Program-made: the position numbers and the translations under genes
Source: Crocinitomicaceae bacterium
Lineage (GTDB): Bacteria; Bacteroidota; Bacteroidia; Flavobacteriales_D; Sanyastnellaceae
Reading direction: 5' to 3'
Length of the DNA stretch: 17,742 nt
Assembly (NCBI GenBank): GCA_002729115.1
Contig: PBWG01000147.1
Span: forward strand, 1-17,742
Part shown: positions 14,749-17,742 of the stretch, piece after piece
How the letters are laid out: each line of letters begins with the position of its first letter
Position numbering within the stretch: position 1 is the stretch's first letter
The notes under the pieces: model-generated
Told to the model about the DNA's origin: nothing
Database searches by the model: none
Seen by the model: the letters and a program-made list of their open reading frames with translations, nothing else

Positions 14749-15519
14749 TCACTTGAACCCGCGCACCTTTTTCAGGTGTTCGTAGGCGTCTTGAACCTCC
14801 AAAAAGCGCACCTCCGCTTGCTTGGCGTACGCCTCGCCCATGTCACGCACTTTGTCCGGATGGAACTTGAGTGCGAGCCGTCGGTAGGCTTTCTTGACCT
14901 CGGCATCGGAGGCGCTTTGGTCGACTTCCAAGACGGTGTAGGGGTCCGGTTTGTCGCTGTGGAACGGCGCCTCAATCGACGCACGGTCCTTGTCGCTGAT
15001 GCCCAAGGCACACGCCATGCGACGAATGAGTTCCACTTCCCGCGGATCCACGTTGCCATCTGCCCGGGCAATGCCATAGAGGTATTGCAGCAAGAGCAAT
15101 CGCTTGGCGTGGGGCATGTTGGCCCGGATCTGCATGCAGACCCCCCGCACGTCGACCGGGTTCTTCAGGGCTTCCCGCAGGGCCAAGGTCAGTTGCTCGG
15201 CTTGGGCTTGCCCAAAATTGGTCTTGAAGAACGACTTAACGTAGTCCAATTCGGATTTCAGCACGCGGTTGTCCGCCTGCATGACGGCGGCGCTCAAGAC
15301 CACCATGCTCAGGGCAAAGTCCCCCGCTTGGGTGGGCCTTGTCCTGGTTCGTGCCTGCGCCCTTCCGCCGCCCGCATGGCCTGCGCCACCAGGCATCCCG
15401 CCGTCCATGGCCAAGCTGTCGTCGGAGAACATCTTGCCCAGCCAATAGCCCATGACGCCGCCGATGGGCCCGCCAAGGGCCCATCCGACAGCGCCACCAA
15501 TCCACTTGGCGTAGGCCAT
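14749..15519 (-). CDS. DjlA-like protein: glycine-rich N-terminus, TerB domain, C-terminal J domain
   Basis: 256 residues, ATG 15519. The first 30 residues ([23 protein letters not shown]) are a Gly-rich hydrophobic segment like a glycine-zipper membrane helix. Residues about 70-175 resemble TerB ([44 protein letters not shown]), with the acidic ADGNVDxxE repeat. The last 65 residues are a J domain ([30 protein letters not shown]) with the HPD triad at 220-222. The same TerB plus J arrangement defines DjlA, a membrane-bound DnaK co-chaperone. The start overlaps the htpG stop by one base (TGATG), so translation is probably coupled to the Hsp90 gene. Role: likely recruits DnaK at the membrane (family knowledge plus inference). 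Confidence 0.9.
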   Translation of the reverse strand: MAYAKWIGGAVGWALGGPIGGVMGYWLGKMFSDDSLAMDGGMPGGAGHAGGGRAQARTRTRPTQAGDFALSMVVLSAAVMQADNRVLKSELDYVKSFFKTNFGQAQAEQLTLALREALKNPVDVRGVCMQIRANMPHAKRLLLLQYLYGIARADGNVDPREVELIRRMACALGISDKDRASIEAPFHSDKPDPYTVLEVDQSASDAEVKKAYRRLALKFHPDKVRDMGEAYAKQAEVRFLEVQDAYEHLKKVRGFK

Positions 15520-17426
15520 CAGTCTTGGTGCAGTTGGGCGAACCCGTCCTGGATGAACGCCGTCAACTCTTCCCCTTCCAGAAGGCCTTGCGAAAGGCGA
15601 GCCAGGTTGGCCGCTTGCTTGGCCAGGGCGTTGCGTTTCGCATCGTCCGTTTCGTTCAGAAGGCTGGTGGCCAAGGGGTGGTTGGCGTTGACCGTCACTT
15701 CGTAGCTGTCAGGCATGTCTCCGAACATCTGGATGCCGCCGCCGCCCACAGCTTGTTGCTCCTTCATGCGGCGCATGAATTCACTTTGGGTGATCACAAG
15801 CGGGGCCGCATTGGGCGACATCGGGGCGAATTGCACCTTGTACCCTTCGCCAGGAAAGGCGCCTTCCAAGATGGGCTTCAGCGTGTCCTTCTGGGCGTCG
15901 TCCAGCGCGGAGGTCAACTCCTCGTCCTTTTCAATGAGCTTGTCGGCGATGTCGGCGTCCACCCGCTTGAATTGAACGTCGGAGTGGGTTTGCTCCAGCT
16001 TGCCCACCACGTGCGCGGCCAGCGGGCCGTCCATCACCAGCACCTTGTAGCCGCGGTCGGTGGCCTCCTTCACGTAGCTGTGTTGTCCTTCCACGTGGGG
16101 GGTGTAGGGGAGGATGACCTTGCCGTGCTTGTCCTTTTGGGTTTCTCCGACGGCGGCCAGCAATTCCTCGTGGGTGTGGCCCTTGCCTTCGCTGTCCTTG
16201 TACAAGAAGAACTTTTGGGCGCGCTCTGCAAACTTCTCGTCGGTGAGCATGCCGTATTCCACAAACACGCGGAGGTCGTCCCATTGGGCTTCAAACGCAG
16301 GTCGGTCCTTCTTGAACATCTGCGCCAGCTTGTCGCTGACCTTCTTGCTGATGTGGCCGGAGATCTTCTTCACGTTGGCGTCCTCTTGCAAGTAGGAGCG
16401 GCTGACGTTCAGGGGGATGTCTGGCGAGTCGATGACCCCATGCAGCAGGGTCAGAAAGTCAGGCACGATGTTCTCCACGTTGTCCGTGATGAACACCTGG
16501 TTGGAGTAGAGGTGGATGCGGTTCTTTTGCAAGTCCATTTGCTTCTTCAACTTGGGGAAGTAGAGGATGCCCGTCAGGTTGAAGGGGAAGTCGACGTTCA
16601 GGTGGATGTGGAACAACGGGTCCTCGAAGTTCATGGGGTAGAGGTCCCGGTAGAATTCGGCGTAGTCCTCGTCTTGGAGGTCCGCCGGCTTCTTGGTCCA
16701 AGCGGGCTCGGTTTTGTTGACCACAAAGGGGACGTCGATGCTGACCTTCTTGACGTTGCCTTCGTCGTCTTTGGCTCCCTCGGGATCGTCCACGTACTCG
16801 GACTTGGTGCCCTGGACGATCTCCACAGGCATGAACTTGCAGTAGGTGTTCAGGATTTCGCGGATGCGCTCCTGGGCGAGGAATTCTTTGGCATCCTCAG
16901 AGACGTGCAACACGATGTCCGTCCCAGCTTGGGCCTTGTCGACGTCTTCCAGCGAGAAGTTGGGTGAGCCGTCGCAGCTCCATTTGACAGCCTGGGAGCC
17001 CTCGCGTTGACTCAAGGTGACAATGTCCACCCGGTCGGCGACCATGAAGGCAGAGTAAAAGCCCAAACCGAAGTGTCCGATGATGGCTTGCTTGGCGTCG
17101 GCGTCCTTGTACTTCTCCAGAAAGTCGGTGGCGCCAGAAAACGCGATTTGGTTGATGTACTTGTCGATTTCCTCTGCGGTCATCCCGATGCCCGCATCTC
17201 GGATGGTCATGGTGCCCGCTTCTTCGTCCAACAACACTTCGACTTGAGGTGTGACGGTGATTTCTGCGATTTCACCGAGTTGCGCCAACATCTTGCGCTT
17301 CTGGGTGGCGTCCACGGCGTTGGAAACCAACTCCCGCAAGAAAATTTCCTGGTCGCTGTACAGGAACTGCTTGATGATGGGGAAGATGTTGTCCGTCGTG
17401 ACGTTGATGGTGCCTTGTTGTGCCAT
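15519..17426 (-). CDS. htpG: Chaperone HtpG (Hsp90)
   Basis: ATP-dependent cytosolic chaperone that remodels client proteins with the DnaK system. 635 residues, normal for the family. The GHKL ATPase domain opens with [21 protein letters not shown] and the N-box VSNAVDAT, followed by [11 protein letters not shown] and [17 protein letters not shown]. The middle domain carries the catalytic-Arg stretch [12 protein letters not shown] and the [16 protein letters not shown] segment; the C-terminal dimerisation domain ends at FAQLHQD. ATG 17426 gives [10 protein letters not shown] hairpin with a T-run lies 24 nt upstream, and a 6-bp inverted repeat lies further upstream. The downstream DnaJ-like gene shares the TGATG junction. 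No motif was lost. Identification is very secure. Confidence 0.98.
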   Translation of the reverse strand: MAQQGTINVTTDNIFPIIKQFLYSDQEIFLRELVSNAVDATQKRKMLAQLGEIAEITVTPQVEVLLDEEAGTMTIRDAGIGMTAEEIDKYINQIAFSGATDFLEKYKDADAKQAIIGHFGLGFYSAFMVADRVDIVTLSQREGSQAVKWSCDGSPNFSLEDVDKAQAGTDIVLHVSEDAKEFLAQERIREILNTYCKFMPVEIVQGTKSEYVDDPEGAKDDEGNVKKVSIDVPFVVNKTEPAWTKKPADLQDEDYAEFYRDLYPMNFEDPLFHIHLNVDFPFNLTGILYFPKLKKQMDLQKNRIHLYSNQVFITDNVENIVPDFLTLLHGVIDSPDIPLNVSRSYLQEDANVKKISGHISKKVSDKLAQMFKKDRPAFEAQWDDLRVFVEYGMLTDEKFAERAQKFFLYKDSEGKGHTHEELLAAVGETQKDKHGKVILPYTPHVEGQHSYVKEATDRGYKVLVMDGPLAAHVVGKLEQTHSDVQFKRVDADIADKLIEKDEELTSALDDAQKDTLKPILEGAFPGEGYKVQFAPMSPNAAPLVITQSEFMRRMKEQQAVGGGGIQMFGDMPDSYEVTVNANHPLATSLLNETDDAKRNALAKQAANLARLSQGLLEGEELTAFIQDGFAQLHQD

Positions 17427-17445
17427 GTTGATGTGTGTTCAAATG

Positions 17446-17471
17446 AAAAGACGCCGCCCTCGGGCGACGTC
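17446..17471 (-). terminator. Hairpin with T-run between the LOG-family gene and htpG
   Basis: On the minus strand GACGTCGCC, loop CGAG, GGCGGCGTC (one G-T wobble) are followed by TTTTC. It is a nine-pair GC-rich stem ending 23 nt before the htpG ATG. It may end the LOG-family transcript, or lie inside the htpG leader, where it could attenuate. Confidence 0.6.
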
Positions 17472-17501
17472 CTGCGACAGTCAATTCTTGTGCCAGTCCA
17501 C

Positions 17502-17522
17502 GTCAGAAGGACGAAGTCTGAC
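17502..17522. repeat. Inverted repeat upstream of htpG
   Basis: GTCAGA (17502-17507), nine-base spacer, TCTGAC (17517-17522), a perfect 6-bp dyad between the LOG-family stop and the htpG hairpin. A possible operator for htpG, or a simple hairpin; no known heat-shock operator (for example CIRCE) matches. Confidence 0.3.
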
Positions 17523-17560
17523 AGAAGCGTCACGCTCGCCCCCTGAGAGATGACATCGTG

Positions 17561-17742
17561 TCAGAAGTTTGGACGCAACTTGGCGCGCTCGTGGTGGGAC
17601 ACGATGGTTTGGACCACTTCGTACGGGGTGTCGGCCACGTGGAAGAGCTTGTGGTCGTCGGGGCTGATGGTCTTGTATTTGGTTTTCATGGTGTCCTCGA
17701 ACCAATCCAACAAGCCGCCCCAAAATGTGCTGTCGTACAGGA
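17561..17742 (-). CDS. LOG-family protein (TIGR00730-type), partial C-terminus
   Basis: Only the last 59 residues lie in the window; the start is beyond the right edge. The visible part reads LYDSTFWGGLLDWFEDTM, then ISPDDHKLFHVADTPYEVV, ending in KLRPNF and TGA. This closely follows the C-terminus of the larger LOG-family proteins of Bacteroidota (Rossmann-fold nucleotide phosphoribohydrolases, 'lysine decarboxylase-like'), which end in an xxPNF motif after the YWxGLxDW helix and the Pro-Asp-Asp loop. The catalytic PGGxGTxxE motif would lie off the edge, so activity cannot be judged. A 133-nt gap with a dyad and a hairpin separates it from htpG on the same strand. Confidence 0.75.
   Translation of the reverse strand, partial: LYDSTFWGGLLDWFEDTMKTKYKTISPDDHKLFHVADTPYEVVQTIVSHHERAKLRPNF

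Noticed and set aside
15525-16967. 480-codon open frame on the plus strand, antisense to htpG
   Set aside because: It is an antisense shadow with Val/Leu/Gly-rich composition and no family features; the opposite strand encodes a full Hsp90.
17472-17500. Sigma-54-like site TGGCAC-N5-TTGA upstream of htpG (minus strand)
   Set aside because: The invariant GC of the -12 box reads GA, and no enhancer-binding site or activator gene is in view.
1-17742. tRNA, rRNA, CRISPR arrays, insertion sequences, prophage or integron features
   Set aside because: No cloverleaf with a T-loop, no regularly spaced repeats, no transposase or integrase, and no terminal inverted repeats were found; gene content is ordinary chromosomal.

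Overview
The window looks like a chromosomal stretch of a GC-rich Bacteroidota bacterium, plausibly a high-GC member of the Flavobacteriales or a related order; family and genus cannot be resolved from sequence alone. The signs are a HisRS of the type found in Bacteroidota, a carboxypeptidase-regulatory-like beta-sandwich protein, a large HExxH metalloprotease of the DUF5117/DUF4953 kind, genes without clear Shine-Dalgarno sequences, and several exact copies of the phylum's -7 promoter box (TAnnTTTG) just upstream of start codons. I saw no insertion sequences, integrases, tRNA or rRNA genes, CRISPR arrays or phage genes. The gene content is mostly housekeeping and envelope genes.

Layout. 1-2722: a DEAH-box superfamily 2 helicase cut by the left edge (-), uracil-DNA glycosylase ung (+), and a seven-bladed WD40 protein (-). 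2752-4234: a possible 25-residue membrane microprotein and hisS (+). 4222-5842: a coiled-coil membrane protein and a MeaB/ArgK GTPase (-, likely one operon). 5903-7201: a secreted beta-sandwich protein (+), a small three-helix membrane protein (-) and a 46-residue lipoprotein (+). 7210-10822: a tightly coupled operon (-) of a LysM protein, an SGNH-fold protein and an MBOAT O-acyltransferase. 10823-11072: the only sizeable gap, holding a compact set of RNA hairpins including a rho-independent terminator. 11073-12002: an SRPBCC protein (+) and a YkuK-type RNase H-fold protein (-), stop to stop. 12078-14711: a secreted zinc metalloprotease (-) with a clear terminator. 14749-17426: htpG and a DnaJ/TerB co-chaperone-like gene (-, coupled). 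17561-17742: the C-terminal end of a LOG-family protein (-).

Two units stand out functionally. The LysM-SGNH-MBOAT cassette has the architecture of envelope glycan O-acylation systems (MBOAT moves the acyl group across the membrane, an SGNH protein transfers it outside), with a LysM partner that may direct it to peptidoglycan. The htpG and DnaJ-like genes share a TGATG junction and form a small chaperone unit whose leader contains a strong hairpin.

The best candidates for something undescribed are the LysM/SGNH/MBOAT cassette, the hairpin-terminator region around 10.91-11.04 kb, and the recurring placement of the -7 box 4-6 nt from start codons, which predicts leaderless mRNAs.
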